From NCBI GenBank assembly GCA_946886865.1, contig CAMPJI010000014.1:1-47079 (forward strand): a DNA stretch of 47,079 nt, read 5' to 3'. Below the pieces are notes generated by a model. That model saw nothing but the letters and a program-made list of their open reading frames with translations, searched no databases and had not been told where the DNA came from. Shown here one piece after another: positions 23,937 through 33,330 of this stretch. The first letter of the stretch is position 1; each line of letters begins with the position of its first letter. The translations under genes were made by a program, and so were the position numbers. The stretch is from an uncultured Lysobacterales bacterium (lineage in GTDB: Bacteria; Pseudomonadota; Gammaproteobacteria; Xanthomonadales; Xanthomonadaceae).

Positions 23937-25238
23937 TTGAGCGGCATGTTCGACTCGCTTCGCAGCTTCAACTACCGGCTGTGGGCCGCCGGCGCGCTGG
24001 TGTCCAACGTCGGCACCTGGATGCAGCGCATCGGCCAGGACTGGCTGGTGCTGACGGTGCTGACCGACCACAGCGCCACGGCGGTGGGCACGGTGATGGC
24101 GTTGCAGTTCGGACCGCCACTGCTGCTGTTGCCGCTGACCGGCTACGCCGCCGACCACTGGGACCGCCGCAAGCTGTTGATGGCCACCCAGGCCATCTCC
24201 GGCCTGCTGGCGCTGGGGCTGGGCCTGCTGGTGCTCAGTGGCGCGGTGCAACTGTGGCATGTGTACGGGTTTGCCCTGTTGCTGGGGTGCGTGACCGCAT
24301 TCGATGCCCCGGTGCGGCAGACGTTCGTGTCCGACCTCGTCAGCGATGCCGACCTCGCCAATGCAGTGGCGCTCAACTCGGCGTCGTTCAATGCGGCGCG
24401 CATGGTCGGCCCGGCGGTGGCGGGCCTGCTGATCGCCGCGGTGGGCGAGGGCTGGCTGTTCATGGTCAACGCCGCGTCGTACGGCGCGGTGCTGGTGTCG
24501 CTGGCGCTGCTGCGCGTGCACGAGCTGCACGCCGAAGCCGCACCCGAGTACACGCGCGGCAGCGTGCTCGCGGGGTTCGGCTACGTCGCCCGCCGCCCCG
24601 ACCTGATGGCGGTGATGGTGATGCTGGCGCTGATCGGGACCTTCGGCTTCAACTTCGCCATCTTCATCTCGACCATGTCGGTGACGGTGTTCCAGGGCGA
24701 TGCCAGCCAGTACGGCCTGCTGACCTCCGCGATGGCGGTCGGCACCCTGGCCGGGGCGCTGCTGTCGGCGCGGCGGCCCGAGCCCGGCATGGTGCTGATG
24801 GCGGTGTCGGCCGCGGCGTTCGGGCTGAGCGTGGCGGTGGCGGCGCTGATGCCGGGTCCGGTGTCGTTCGCGGTGGTGCTGTTCTTCGTCGGGCTGGCGG
24901 CGCTGACCTTCATGACCGCCAGCAACTCGATGATGCAGCTGACCACCGAGCGCGCGATGCGCGGCCGCGTGCTGGCGCTGCGGATTGCCGTGGTGATGGG
25001 CGGCACCCCGCTGGGCGCGCCGCTGGTGGGCTGGGTGGTCGACCGCTTCGGCGCGCGCTGGGCGCTGGGCGTGGCGGCGCTGTCGGGCATCGCCGCGGCC
25101 GGCGTGGCGCTGCACTACCTGGTGCGCCACCGCGACCTGCGCCTGAGCCGCCACGACGGACGGCTGCGGCTGAGGATCCGACCCGTGCCGGCGGATGTCG
25201 CCGGCGTCCGCCTGGCATCGGGTGAGCGCGTGAAGTAG
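23937..25238 (+). CDS. MFS exporter (EntS/MFS_3-like)
   Basis: 433 aa. TTG 23937 is preferred because GGGAG lies at a suitable distance; ATG 23946 is the alternative. The start (FDSLRSFNYRLWAAGALVSN VGTWMQ), the motif-A-like GYAADHWDRRKLL and the helix-4/5 region FDAPVRQTFVSDLV are typical of the MFS_3 group, which includes the enterobactin exporter EntS. About 11-12 membrane helices are visible, ending near residue 395, followed by a basic cytoplasmic tail. The substrate is unknown; closeness to the convergent siderophore receptor operon makes siderophore or drug export plausible. Confidence 0.9.
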   Translation: MSGMFDSLRSFNYRLWAAGALVSNVGTWMQRIGQDWLVLTVLTDHSATAVGTVMALQFGPPLLLLPLTGYAADHWDRRKLLMATQAISGLLALGLGLLVLSGAVQLWHVYGFALLLGCVTAFDAPVRQTFVSDLVSDADLANAVALNSASFNAARMVGPAVAGLLIAAVGEGWLFMVNAASYGAVLVSLALLRVHELHAEAAPEYTRGSVLAGFGYVARRPDLMAVMVMLALIGTFGFNFAIFISTMSVTVFQGDASQYGLLTSAMAVGTLAGALLSARRPEPGMVLMAVSAAAFGLSVAVAALMPGPVSFAVVLFFVGLAALTFMTASNSMMQLTTERAMRGRVLALRIAVVMGGTPLGAPLVGWVVDRFGARWALGVAALSGIAAAGVALHYLVRHRDLRLSRHDGRLRLRIRPVPADVAGVRLASGERVK

Positions 25239-25279
25239 ACCAGGCGCGACGGCGGCGTCGGCTTTACGAAATTCGCACG

Positions 25280-25309
25280 CGTGGAGCCGGCGGCGAGGCC
25301 GGCTCCACG
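25280..25309. terminator. Strong GC-rich hairpin between convergent genes
   Basis: CGTGGAGCCGG (25280-25290) pairs with CCGGCTCCACG (25299-25309), 11 perfect base pairs over an eight-base loop. It lies between the convergent exporter and TonB-receptor genes, where a shared terminator is expected. No T-run follows on either strand, so it may block transcripts in a Rho-assisted way. Confidence 0.65.
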
Positions 25310-25347
25310 TCCCTGGTGGTGACCTCGGGATGGCGCTGCGCGCGCCG

Positions 25348-27552
25348 TCAGAAGTCGATCGATGCCGAGAGCTTGTACGTGCGCGGCGCGCCCTGCAGCA
25401 GGTCGGGGCGGAACGAGTCGAACGCCGACGCCCAGTAGCGCGCGTTGGCGACGTTGTCGACGGTGAAGCGCAGCGTCAGCGGACGGCCTGCGACCAGCGT
25501 GACGTAGCGCGCGCCCAGGTCGAACCGCGTCCAGCTGTCGAGCGAGGTCGTGTTCGACAGGTTGGCCGCCTGCTCACCGGTGTGGACCGCGCGTCCGGTG
25601 AGGGTCAGCGCGGGCAGGGCGGGCACGTCCCACTCGACGTTGGCATTGACCAGCACATCGGGCACGCCGACCGCATCGTTGCCCTGGTTGAGGCCGCCCT
25701 GGGTGCGGCGCAGTTCGGCGTCGAGGAACGAGACGCCACCGATCATGCGCAACCCGTCGATCGGCTCGGCTTCCGCGCTCAGTTCGATGCCGCGGTTGCG
25801 CTGCTGCCCGAACGGCCCGAAACGCAGCGAGCCCGGGTTTGCGGGATCCGGCTGCAGGAACGCGGTCTCGCGGTCGATCTGGAACACAGCGATGCCCGCG
25901 TTGAGGCGTGCCGTCCCCAGCTTGGCGCCGACCTCGACCTGGTCGGACACGTACGGCTCCAGCACGTCACCGGCATTGCTGACCGGAAGCGGCGCACCGC
26001 CGTCCGGATCCGGGCCGCTCGCGGGCGCCGACGCGCCCTGCAGCAGCGCCTCGATCCGGTTGGCGTAGAGGGACAGGCCGTCAACGGGCTTGTAGACGAG
26101 GCCGAACACCGGCGTCACGTCCTGCTCGTCGTATTCGGCGGTCAGCGCGCCGTCGACGCTTGAATAGGAGCGCACGTTGATGTTCTGCAGGCGCGCGCCC
26201 GCGGTCAGCAGCACCCGCCCGTCGAGCAGGCCCAGCGTGTCGGACACGAACGCGCTGGTCATGCGCGTATCGGCGACAGGGAACGGATCGGACAGGTCGC
26301 CGCCGCTGAACGACACGGTCGACGGCCGCGGGGTGACGACCGGGTCGTAGAGGTTGGTCGGGAAGGTTTCGGAGTAGAACTCGTAGGCACTGCGGCTGGT
26401 CAGCCAGTTGGCCGATGCGCCGAGGTTGAGCTCATGGCTGACCGGGCCGGTCGCGAAGCGGGTGCGCAGGCCCACGTTGGCGGCCTCGTTGTTGTCCGTG
26501 CGCGGGATGAAGGAGCCGCTCGCGCTGGCATCGCCGGTCCGGGCATCGAGCAGCGTGAGCGAGCTGTAGAAGCCGTCCTCGCGGCCATCGCGCGCGCCGA
26601 TCGCGCCGTAGACCAGCGTGTCGTCGCCGACATCCCACTCCGCGCGCAGCTGGCCGAACACGTCGCGCAACTCGGTGAACTGCCAGGGCTGGCCGTAGTT
26701 CGAATCGGCATCGGGGACGCGGGGCACCACGTCGTTGACCGTCAGCTTGGGGCGGAGGCGCTCCACGCGTACCTCCTGGTACGCCAGGTCCAGCGAGGCG
26801 CGGAAGCCGGTGCCGGCATAGTCCAGCGCCAGGCCCAGCACGTCCGCGCGGCGGTCCTCGTCGTCGATCGCGATGTCGCCGCTGCGCGTGGCGCCGTTGA
26901 CGCGCAGCCCCCACGCCCCGTCGCCGGCCGAGCGACGCGCGACATCGAAACTGCCGCCCACGTGGCCGGGGGAGGAGACGCCCAGCGTCACGCGGTTGAG
27001 CGGCTCGTCGCGCGCGCGCTTGGGGACCAGGTTGACGCTGCCGCCGATGCCCGTGCCGCCGGGCGCGGCGCCGTTGAGGAACGCGCTGGCACCGTTGAGC
27101 ACCTGCACCGATTCGTACAACTCGGGCGCGACCAGCTGACGGGGCAGGATGCCGTACAGGCCGTCGTAGCCGATGTCGTCGCCGGTGAGGGCGAAGCCGC
27201 GCACGACGAACTGCTCGGCGGCATTGCCGAAGCCGTAGGTGGTGCGGACCGACGGGTCGTTCTCGAGGACCTGGCCCAGGGTCTGCGGTTGCTGGTTGAG
27301 GATGAGCGCCGCGTTGAAGCTGCGGATGCTGAAGGGCACGTCCTCGGCGGCTTTCTCGCCCAGCACGCCGACACGGCCGGCACGGACCACGCCGGTCTGG
27401 TTGGCGCGCTGCGCGGTGACGAGGACGCGGTCGAGCGTGCTCGCGTCGTCTTCCGCGGGCTGGGGCCGGGTGTCCTGCGCGAATGCGCAGGGCGAGGACA
27501 GCGCGGCTGCGATCAGCAGCGTCAGGGGGCGTCGTTGCGGATGACGGGGCAC
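25348..27552 (-). CDS. TonB-dependent siderophore receptor
   Basis: 734 aa from GTG 27552. A signal peptide ends at CAFAQ (residue 26). TonB-box-like DRVLVTAQ follows, then the plug domain (PFSIRSFNAALILNQQPQTL, YESVQVLNGASAFLNG, GGSVNLVPKRA) and a 22-strand barrel ending in Phe (YKLSASIDF), as expected for outer-membrane insertion. It resembles ferric-siderophore receptors of the FhuA/FpvA class. It is the last gene of a three-gene operon that starts behind the Fur box at 28970-28988, 50 bp after the small membrane protein gene, so it should be iron-repressed. The ligand cannot be named. Confidence 0.95.
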   Translation of the reverse strand: MPRHPQRRPLTLLIAAALSSPCAFAQDTRPQPAEDDASTLDRVLVTAQRANQTGVVRAGRVGVLGEKAAEDVPFSIRSFNAALILNQQPQTLGQVLENDPSVRTTYGFGNAAEQFVVRGFALTGDDIGYDGLYGILPRQLVAPELYESVQVLNGASAFLNGAAPGGTGIGGSVNLVPKRARDEPLNRVTLGVSSPGHVGGSFDVARRSAGDGAWGLRVNGATRSGDIAIDDEDRRADVLGLALDYAGTGFRASLDLAYQEVRVERLRPKLTVNDVVPRVPDADSNYGQPWQFTELRDVFGQLRAEWDVGDDTLVYGAIGARDGREDGFYSSLTLLDARTGDASASGSFIPRTDNNEAANVGLRTRFATGPVSHELNLGASANWLTSRSAYEFYSETFPTNLYDPVVTPRPSTVSFSGGDLSDPFPVADTRMTSAFVSDTLGLLDGRVLLTAGARLQNINVRSYSSVDGALTAEYDEQDVTPVFGLVYKPVDGLSLYANRIEALLQGASAPASGPDPDGGAPLPVSNAGDVLEPYVSDQVEVGAKLGTARLNAGIAVFQIDRETAFLQPDPANPGSLRFGPFGQQRNRGIELSAEAEPIDGLRMIGGVSFLDAELRRTQGGLNQGNDAVGVPDVLVNANVEWDVPALPALTLTGRAVHTGEQAANLSNTTSLDSWTRFDLGARYVTLVAGRPLTLRFTVDNVANARYWASAFDSFRPDLLQGAPRTYKLSASIDF

Positions 27553-27602
27553 GGTGAACTCCGGATGCAAGGGTGTGAGTCGAATGCGGTGGGGCGAGCG
27601 GG

Positions 27603-27779
27603 TTACGAGCGGCGGGCCGCACGCGCCCAGAGGACCGCGGCGACGGGCGCCGCCAGCCCCAGCCAGGCCAGGCCGTCGTGCCAGCCGTCGCCGATGAGGG
27701 CGCTGACCAGGCCGATGACGCCCGCTGCGGCGATCAGCGCGGGCAGGGCGAAGACGCCGCGAAGGGTCCGCGCCTTCAT
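27603..27779 (-). CDS. Small membrane protein of the iron-uptake operon
   Basis: 58 aa from ATG 27779, whose start overlaps the stop of the PepSY gene as ATGA. It has two hydrophobic segments (GVFALPALIAAAGVIGLVSA and LAWLGLAAPVAAVLWA) around a short IGDGWHDG loop and a basic tail. Two-helix companion proteins of this size are common beside PepSY-type iron reductases. It sits between the PepSY gene and the siderophore receptor and is surely co-transcribed. Its exact role is unknown; a subunit or stabiliser of the membrane reductase is likely. Confidence 0.85.
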   Translation of the reverse strand: MKARTLRGVFALPALIAAAGVIGLVSALIGDGWHDGLAWLGLAAPVAAVLWARAARRS

Positions 27780-28957
27780 GCGGCACCCGACGGCCGTGGC
27801 CGCGTTGCGGTGGCGGTGGGCGCCGCGGCCGACGGCATGACGCGACGCGCGCGGCGCCTGTCGAGCCACAGGTACAGGCCGGTGACCAGCACGATGATCG
27901 TGAACACGTCGAGGATGGCCCACAGCACCTTGAGTGGCAGGCCGCCGTAGTCGCCGAAGTGCAGCGGGCGCGAGAGCGAAAGCGCCTTGTAGTACCAGGG
28001 CATGGGGCGCGCATCGGTAAACGCGCCGGTTTCCGCGTCGATGAGCGCAGGCGTGAGCAGCCGCTCCGTCAACGGCGTATCCCCCTGGAAGAACACCGCG
28101 TAGTGGTGCCTGGAACTGAAGCTGCCGCCGGGGAACGCGATGAACTGGGGGTTGTTGCCCGGCAGCGCCTGGCGGGCACGCGCCATCGCGCGGTCCAGCG
28201 AGCCGTAGCGTTGCGGCGGCAGCGCTTCGCGCCCGGCATAGGCGCGGGTCATGTCGGTGAGTTCGCTGCGCTGCCAGGCCTGGTTGATGGGGTCGGCCAG
28301 GGTGTGGATCGTCCCGGTGATGCCGACCACCAGCACCCAGGCGACGGTGACCACGCCGAGCAGGTTGTGGTAGTCGAGCCACTTCGCGCGGGCGCTGCGC
28401 GACGCGCGCACCGTCCCGAAGGGCAGCTTGCGCATGAACGGCGCGTACAGGACCACGCCGGAGACCACCGCCGCGGCGAACAGCAGCCCCATCGCGCCCA
28501 GGAACAGCATGCCCGGCAGCCCCAGGAACATGTCCGTGTGCAGCTGCAGGATGAAATGCATGACGCCTTCGCCCTCGCTTTCGGCCGCGAAGATCCGGCC
28601 GGTGGAGCGGTCGAACTGCAGGATGGTCATCTCGCTGGCGGGCGAGTCCGGGCGCGGCGCGGTGGTGACGGTCATCGCCGGCTGCTCGTTGTCGAACGCC
28701 ATGTACACCGGCACCTCGCCGGGGCGTTCGTCCAGTGCGCGGGCCAGCATCGCGTCCAAGGGAAGCAGCCCGGGCGCATCGCTCGACGAACCCACGCCGG
28801 GCAGGCCCAGCTCGGGCACACCTTCGGTCAGCCGGTCGATCTCGTCATGGAAGATCAGCGGCAGGCCCGTCAGGCACAGCATCAGCAGGAACACGGTGCA
28901 GACGAGGCTCGTCCAGGTGTGCACCCATGCCCAGATAAGGATTGCGCGGCTTTGCAT
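27776..28957 (-). CDS. PepSY-associated TM-helix protein (iron-regulated membrane reductase)
   Basis: 393 aa from ATG 28957. Four membrane helices: residues about 10-38 (AWVHTWTSLVCTVFLLMLCL), 145-172, 195-220 (LLGVVTVAWVLVVGITGTIH) and 345-368, with two periplasmic PepSY-like lobes between. Conserved His in WVHTW, LQLHTDM, DYHNLLG and IHTLAD could bind haem or metal. Members of the family are iron-regulated and are thought to reduce ferric siderophores at the inner membrane. The gene opens the operon with the small membrane protein and the TonB receptor, and a Fur box lies 13 bp upstream of its start. Confidence 0.93.
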   Translation of the reverse strand: MQSRAILIWAWVHTWTSLVCTVFLLMLCLTGLPLIFHDEIDRLTEGVPELGLPGVGSSSDAPGLLPLDAMLARALDERPGEVPVYMAFDNEQPAMTVTTAPRPDSPASEMTILQFDRSTGRIFAAESEGEGVMHFILQLHTDMFLGLPGMLFLGAMGLLFAAAVVSGVVLYAPFMRKLPFGTVRASRSARAKWLDYHNLLGVVTVAWVLVVGITGTIHTLADPINQAWQRSELTDMTRAYAGREALPPQRYGSLDRAMARARQALPGNNPQFIAFPGGSFSSRHHYAVFFQGDTPLTERLLTPALIDAETGAFTDARPMPWYYKALSLSRPLHFGDYGGLPLKVLWAILDVFTIIVLVTGLYLWLDRRRARRVMPSAAAPTATATRPRPSGAA

Positions 28958-28969
28958 CGGGCAAGTTTA

Positions 28970-28988
28970 CGTGAGAATCAATCTCATT
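28970..28988 (-). promoter_or_regulatory. Fur box controlling the siderophore-uptake operon
   Basis: On the minus strand the site reads AATGAGATTGATTCTCACG, 16 of 19 matches to the proteobacterial Fur consensus AATGAGAATGATTCTCATT as recalled. It ends 13 bp before the PepSY start codon, where bound Fur-iron would block transcription. Its AT-rich sequence stands out from the GC-rich surroundings. Confidence 0.85.
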
Positions 28989-29164
28989 AACATGCCGGCG
29001 CGCGCGGTCGGCTTTGCCGGCCCCGGCCGTTTGCCGGGCTGCCGCCGACAGGGCGGTGACTGGGAGGCGGAGTTCCCGTTCCCACTTCGCGGCGCGGCAC
29101 TGGAAAGCGTCGGCCGCGGGCAACACCCTTTATCCTGCCCGGCCCCCGACCGCTCGCCGGACGC

Positions 29165-29518
29165 ATGAGCCATTCCACGATCTGCACCGAGACCGCCGAA
29201 TCGATCCTCGAGCATGCCGCCGCCATGGCCCGCCTCGATGTCGACGCCCTGGGCGCCGAGGGCTACAAGGCCGCCTGCGAAACCCGGATCCGCGCCATCC
29301 GCCTGATCGCGGTGTCGCATGTGGATCCGCAGCCGGACCGTGAACTGGTGAGGCAGCTTCGGGGCCTGTCCGCGGATATCCCCGGCGTCTTCGTGCACCT
29401 CGTGGATGGCGAGGTGGAGGTGATCGTCGACAGCGCGAGCGCCCAGCACGCGTTCACGCTGTGGACCCACCGGCAGATGCGCGCGGACGAAGAGGACCGG
29501 GCGGGGACGCGCGACTGA
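29165..29518 (+). CDS. Hypothetical protein
   Basis: 117 aa from ATG 29165. It is a small soluble protein with no signal peptide or membrane helix. The N-terminal half is helical (ESILEHAAAMARLDVDALG), followed by strand-rich PGVFVHLVDGEVEVIVDSAS, then an acidic-basic tail. No family was recognised. It runs divergently from the Fur-controlled operon, with about 200 bp between the starts, and is convergent with the antiporter gene. Regulation by the Fur box from the other side is possible but not shown. Confidence 0.7.
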   Translation: MSHSTICTETAESILEHAAAMARLDVDALGAEGYKAACETRIRAIRLIAVSHVDPQPDRELVRQLRGLSADIPGVFVHLVDGEVEVIVDSASAQHAFTLWTHRQMRADEEDRAGTRD

Positions 29519-29584
29519 GCGCGGCCCGGTCGGCCATTCGCCCGCCTGCGGGCCATCGACGGGCGGTGCGGCCCCGGGCGCGTC

Positions 29585-30775
29585 TCAGCGCCGGTCCAGC
29601 GACAGTCTCCGTGCCAGCCAGCCCAGCGTGGGCCCCTGCACGATGCTGGAAATCAGCACGACGAAGAACACGATGTTGAAGATCGCCTGCGCGCCCGGGA
29701 CGCCGGCGACGATGGGAAAGGTCGCCGCCACGATCGGGACGGCGCCGCGCAGGCCCGCCCACGACACGAACACCTTGGCGCGCCAGCCGTAGCCGCTGAA
29801 CGGCGCCAGGCAGAGAAAGACGCTCAACGGGCGGGCCAGCAGCATCAGCACCGCGGTGACCGCCAGCCCCGGGGCGGCGACGTCCAGCAGGTCCTTGGGC
29901 GAGACCAGCAGCCCCAGCGTCAGGAACATCACCACCTGCGCCAGCCACGCCAGTCCGTCCTGGAACAGCGACACCGTCTCCTTGTCCGGGAACGCCCGGT
30001 GACCGGCGACGATGCCGGCCACGTACGAGGCCAGGAAGCCGTTGCCGCCCACCAGGCCGGCCAGGCCGTAACCCAGCAGCGCGGCCGCGATCGACACCAC
30101 CAGCGAGAGGCCGCCCACGTGCAGCTGCGCGCGGCGCAGCAGCCACGGCATGCCCACGCCGATGACGAAACCGACCGCCGTGCCGAGTGCCATCTGCAGG
30201 AGGAACTCGGGCGCGAGCGAGACGACCGAGGTCCCGGGCACCGCGATCAGCAACAGCGCGGCACCGACCAGGAAGATCGCCATCGGGTCGTTGGAGCCGG
30301 ACTCCAGCTCGATCAGGCTCTGCACCTCCGCCCGCAGCGGCAGGCCACTGGAGCGCAGGATCGCGAACACCGCGGCCGCGTCGGTGGACGCGACCACCGA
30401 ACCCAGCAGGAACCCCTGCAGCGGGGTGAAGCCCAGCAGCCACATCGCCGAGATGGCGACCACGCCCGCGCTGATCATCACGCCCACCGTCGCCAGCACC
30501 AACGCCGGCAGGGCGGCACGTCGCACGCTGGTCCAGTGGGTGTCGAGCCCGCCGGAAAACAGGATGAATACCAGGCACAGCACGCCCACCCCCTGGGCGA
30601 TGGCGTGGTCGTCGAACTGGATGCGGCCCGGACCGTCGACGCCGGCCAGCATGCCCAGCAGCAGGAAGCCGAGCAGGGCCGGCAATCCGAACCGGCTGGA
30701 AAAACTGCCCGCCAGCACGGTCAGCACCAGCAGCAGGCCGACGACGAAAAAGAGCAGTTCGGGGGAGTAGCTCAA
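29585..30775 (-). CDS. CPA1-family cation/proton antiporter
   Basis: 396 aa, start TTG 30775 (LSYSPELLF...), because no ATG or GTG lies in frame near the first helix. About 12 membrane helices are seen. Key Na/H-exchanger features: helix GVLCLVFILFSGGLDTHW, the SVVASTDAAAVFAILRSSGL block with the TDAAA motif, and LIELESGSNDPMAIFLVG with the ND pair of the ion site. The layout resembles NhaP2/CvrA K+/H+ antiporters, but the C-terminal TrkA-C domain of that family is absent and the protein ends at the last helix. The ion is K+ or Na+. Confidence 0.9.
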   Translation of the reverse strand: MSYSPELLFFVVGLLLVLTVLAGSFSSRFGLPALLGFLLLGMLAGVDGPGRIQFDDHAIAQGVGVLCLVFILFSGGLDTHWTSVRRAALPALVLATVGVMISAGVVAISAMWLLGFTPLQGFLLGSVVASTDAAAVFAILRSSGLPLRAEVQSLIELESGSNDPMAIFLVGAALLLIAVPGTSVVSLAPEFLLQMALGTAVGFVIGVGMPWLLRRAQLHVGGLSLVVSIAAALLGYGLAGLVGGNGFLASYVAGIVAGHRAFPDKETVSLFQDGLAWLAQVVMFLTLGLLVSPKDLLDVAAPGLAVTAVLMLLARPLSVFLCLAPFSGYGWRAKVFVSWAGLRGAVPIVAATFPIVAGVPGAQAIFNIVFFVVLISSIVQGPTLGWLARRLSLDRR

Positions 30776-30881
30776 GCGGTGGACCAGTGGGCGCGGGCAG
30801 GGCGCCCATGGTAGTGCGGCCGGCGCGCCGGGCGGCGCAGGCCGCCCATGCACGGACAGGCACGCCGTCGCCGACGACCCG

Positions 30882-32765
30882 CTAGTGGCCGCGCAGCCAG
30901 CTGCGCAGCATGGCGAGCAGCCGTTCCGCATCCGACAGCGCCGCCCGTTCGGCGCGCACCCGGACGGCCTCCGCGGGCATGTCGGTGGAGATGTCGTCCA
31001 CCCCGAGGTCCATGTAGCGGGCCATGCGCACGGGGTCGTTGACCGTCCACGCCTGCAGGCGGTAGCCGTGGCGCCGCGCCTGCGCCACGGCTGCGGCGTC
31101 GACCCGCAGGTGGTTGAGCCCCAGCAGGTCGAAGTCGGTGCGCCGTGCGGTGCCGGGCAGCGCGGCATTCGCGAACAGGGCCAGGTGTGCCTGCGGGTCG
31201 GCGGCGCGCGCGGCGCGCACGAGGTCGGGCGACAGCGAGGCGATCGTGACCACGTCGGAAGCGCCGCTGCGCTCGATCTCGCGCAGCGTGGCCGCCAGCA
31301 GTGCATCGGCGTTGTGCGCATCGGGTTTGAGCTCGACCACGAGGCGGGCGCGGCGGTCGACGAGGGCCAGCACCTCGGCCAGCGTGGCGATGCGCTCGCC
31401 GGCGAACGCCGGACCGCGCCAGCCGCCGATGTCGATGTCGCGCATGGCTGCCAGCGGCGTCTCGACCACCCGGCGCGCATCGCCGGCCACGCGCCGGAAG
31501 TCGCTGTCGTGGAAGACGACCACCGCACCGTCGGCCGTGAGCCGGACATCGAGTTCGATCGCGTCCGCGCCGGCGTCGATGGCGGCCTGGAACGCGGCGC
31601 GCGTGTTTTCCGGGGCCACGGCCGAGGCCCCGCGGTGCGCGGTGATGGTGACCTCGCGACGCAGGTTCATGCTGGACACGGCGGCCGTTCCCTGGACCAG
31701 GGCGACCGTCAACACCGCGGCTTCGGCCCCCCAGACGAACCGGCCCGCGCGGGATGGCGTCGCGTCGGTACCGGCACGGCGGATACCGCCGAGGCGGTGG
31801 AACAGGGCGCGCACCAGCAGTGCGTTGACCGTGGTGCCCAGGAACAGCGCCCCCAGCACGGTGGCCGCGTAGAACGTGAGGTACCCCGCGATGCCGGCGC
31901 TGACGACCAGGCGGTGCGCCGGCAGCCCGTCCAGCAGCGGCGTGGCGGCGTAGGTGTAGGCCTCGGTCACCAGCAGCGGCAGCGCCGCGACCGTGAGCGC
32001 CACCCCGGTCACCAGCGTGGCGATGCGCAGGTGCCGGCCGCGGGTGAGCGTGCGGCTGCGGACCAGCGCCGCCACCGGTGACAGGCCCTCCAGCACCAGC
32101 GCGGGCGTGGCGAGCAGCCACCTGAAATACAGCGTCGCATGCAGGACCAGTCCCAGGACCAGCACGGGCAGGAACGCGGCCAGGAACCCCCAGACCTCCG
32201 GCGGGCGCGCCACGGCCACGTAGTAGGGGTCGTAACCGCCCAGCAGCACGCCGTACAGCACGCTCCCCACCGCCAGCCACGGCAGCGCCACCAGCGCATG
32301 CGCCAGCACCTGGCAGGCCGCCAGCGCGGCGAGGGGCGCCGCGCGCCGCAACACGCCCAGCAGCGCCATCGCGGCGGTGCGGTACCGGCACCCGTGGCTG
32401 GCCGACACGAGCAGCATGCCCGCCTGCTGCAGCATGACCGCCCACCACGACAGCGCCCCGGCCAGCATCAGCCATGCCAGCGCGAGCGCGCCGCCGAGCA
32501 GGCCGTCGAACTCGCCCGCGAGCGGCCGCTCGATCCAGTGCAGCAACCCGGCGAGCGACCACGCGGTCAGCGGCGCCGCCGCCACCGTCGCGAACGCGGT
32601 GAACAGCAGGTACCACGCGAGCATCGGCCGCAGGTGCCGCCGGATATCGCGCCGCATGTCGTGGGCCAGCAGGCCGCGCAGCAGCGTGCGGTCGTCCGGC
32701 ACCGCGGCCGGTTGCAATCCGCCGTGGCGCTCGTCTGCGTTGTCCGCGCGGATGCCGTGGTGCAT
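30882..32765 (-). CDS. Membrane-anchored glycerophosphodiester phosphodiesterase
   Basis: 627 aa from ATG 32765. Residues about 45-365 form a multi-helix membrane domain (roughly eight segments) of the GDPD-linked membrane type. Residues about 375-620 are a TIM-barrel GDPD domain with the catalytic His-Arg in TAHRGASAVAPENT, metal-binding AIELDVRL, VVFHDSDF and LVVELKPD, and the late AWTVNDPVRMARYMDLGVDD. It would hydrolyse glycerophosphodiesters, releasing glycerol-3-phosphate and an alcohol at the membrane, in lipid turnover or remodelling. This is the typical architecture of a small set of bacterial membrane GDPDs. It is followed by the antiporter gene 107 bp downstream. Confidence 0.92.
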   Translation of the reverse strand: MHHGIRADNADERHGGLQPAAVPDDRTLLRGLLAHDMRRDIRRHLRPMLAWYLLFTAFATVAAAPLTAWSLAGLLHWIERPLAGEFDGLLGGALALAWLMLAGALSWWAVMLQQAGMLLVSASHGCRYRTAAMALLGVLRRAAPLAALAACQVLAHALVALPWLAVGSVLYGVLLGGYDPYYVAVARPPEVWGFLAAFLPVLVLGLVLHATLYFRWLLATPALVLEGLSPVAALVRSRTLTRGRHLRIATLVTGVALTVAALPLLVTEAYTYAATPLLDGLPAHRLVVSAGIAGYLTFYAATVLGALFLGTTVNALLVRALFHRLGGIRRAGTDATPSRAGRFVWGAEAAVLTVALVQGTAAVSSMNLRREVTITAHRGASAVAPENTRAAFQAAIDAGADAIELDVRLTADGAVVVFHDSDFRRVAGDARRVVETPLAAMRDIDIGGWRGPAFAGERIATLAEVLALVDRRARLVVELKPDAHNADALLAATLREIERSGASDVVTIASLSPDLVRAARAADPQAHLALFANAALPGTARRTDFDLLGLNHLRVDAAAVAQARRHGYRLQAWTVNDPVRMARYMDLGVDDISTDMPAEAVRVRAERAALSDAERLLAMLRSWLRGH

Positions 32766-32899
32766 GGCACGAGTGTAGACAGGGGTACGCCGGGACGCGG
32801 CGCGGCATCAGGCGCGTGCCGGCTGGTGCCCGGCCGGCGTCCGTGTTCAATTGACCGCCCGGGCGCCGGACAGGCTGTCCCCCCGCACAGGAGCCCGCG

Positions 32900-33226
32900 A
32901 TGATCACCTGCGTCGTGCACTACACGATCGACCCGGCTCGGACGGATGCCTTCGAGCGCTTTGCGACTGAATGGATGCGCCTGGTCGCCATGCACGGCGG
33001 CCAGCACCACGGCTATTTCCTGCCGGCCGAAGGCGCCAGCGACCTGGCGTTGGCCCTTTTCAGTTTCGACAGCCTGGCGCACTACGAGCAGTACCGCGCG
33101 CGATTCGGTCGCGACCCGGCATTCATCGCCGCCGACCGGATCCGCGACGAGTCGGGGTGCGTGCTGCGCTACGAGCGCACCTTCATGCGGCCGCTGCTGC
33201 CGCCGTCCGGGGCGGGCGAGGGCTGA
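32900..33226 (+). CDS. NIPSNAP-family protein
   Basis: 108 aa from ATG 32900 with CAGGAG upstream. A ferredoxin-like alpha/beta barrel of the NIPSNAP type: MITCVVHYTIDPARTDAFER, HHGYFLPAEGASDLALALFS and YEQYRARFGRDPAF. Such small dimers are of unclear function; some relatives are monooxygenases or stress proteins. It runs divergently from the GDPD gene and stands alone. Confidence 0.9.
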   Translation: MITCVVHYTIDPARTDAFERFATEWMRLVAMHGGQHHGYFLPAEGASDLALALFSFDSLAHYEQYRARFGRDPAFIAADRIRDESGCVLRYERTFMRPLLPPSGAGEG

Positions 33227-33330
33227 GGGAGCATCGCCGGGCGGCACGGGCCGGCGTGCCGTGGCCGCGCATTGATCGGCCCTCACCCGGCATGCCCGAC
33301 AATGCACGGCCCGCCCCACCCAAGGCTTCC

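Noticed and set aside
27553..28014. N-terminal extension of the TonB receptor frame
   Set aside because: The extension overlaps the PepSY and small membrane protein genes; the signal peptide begins at GTG 27552.
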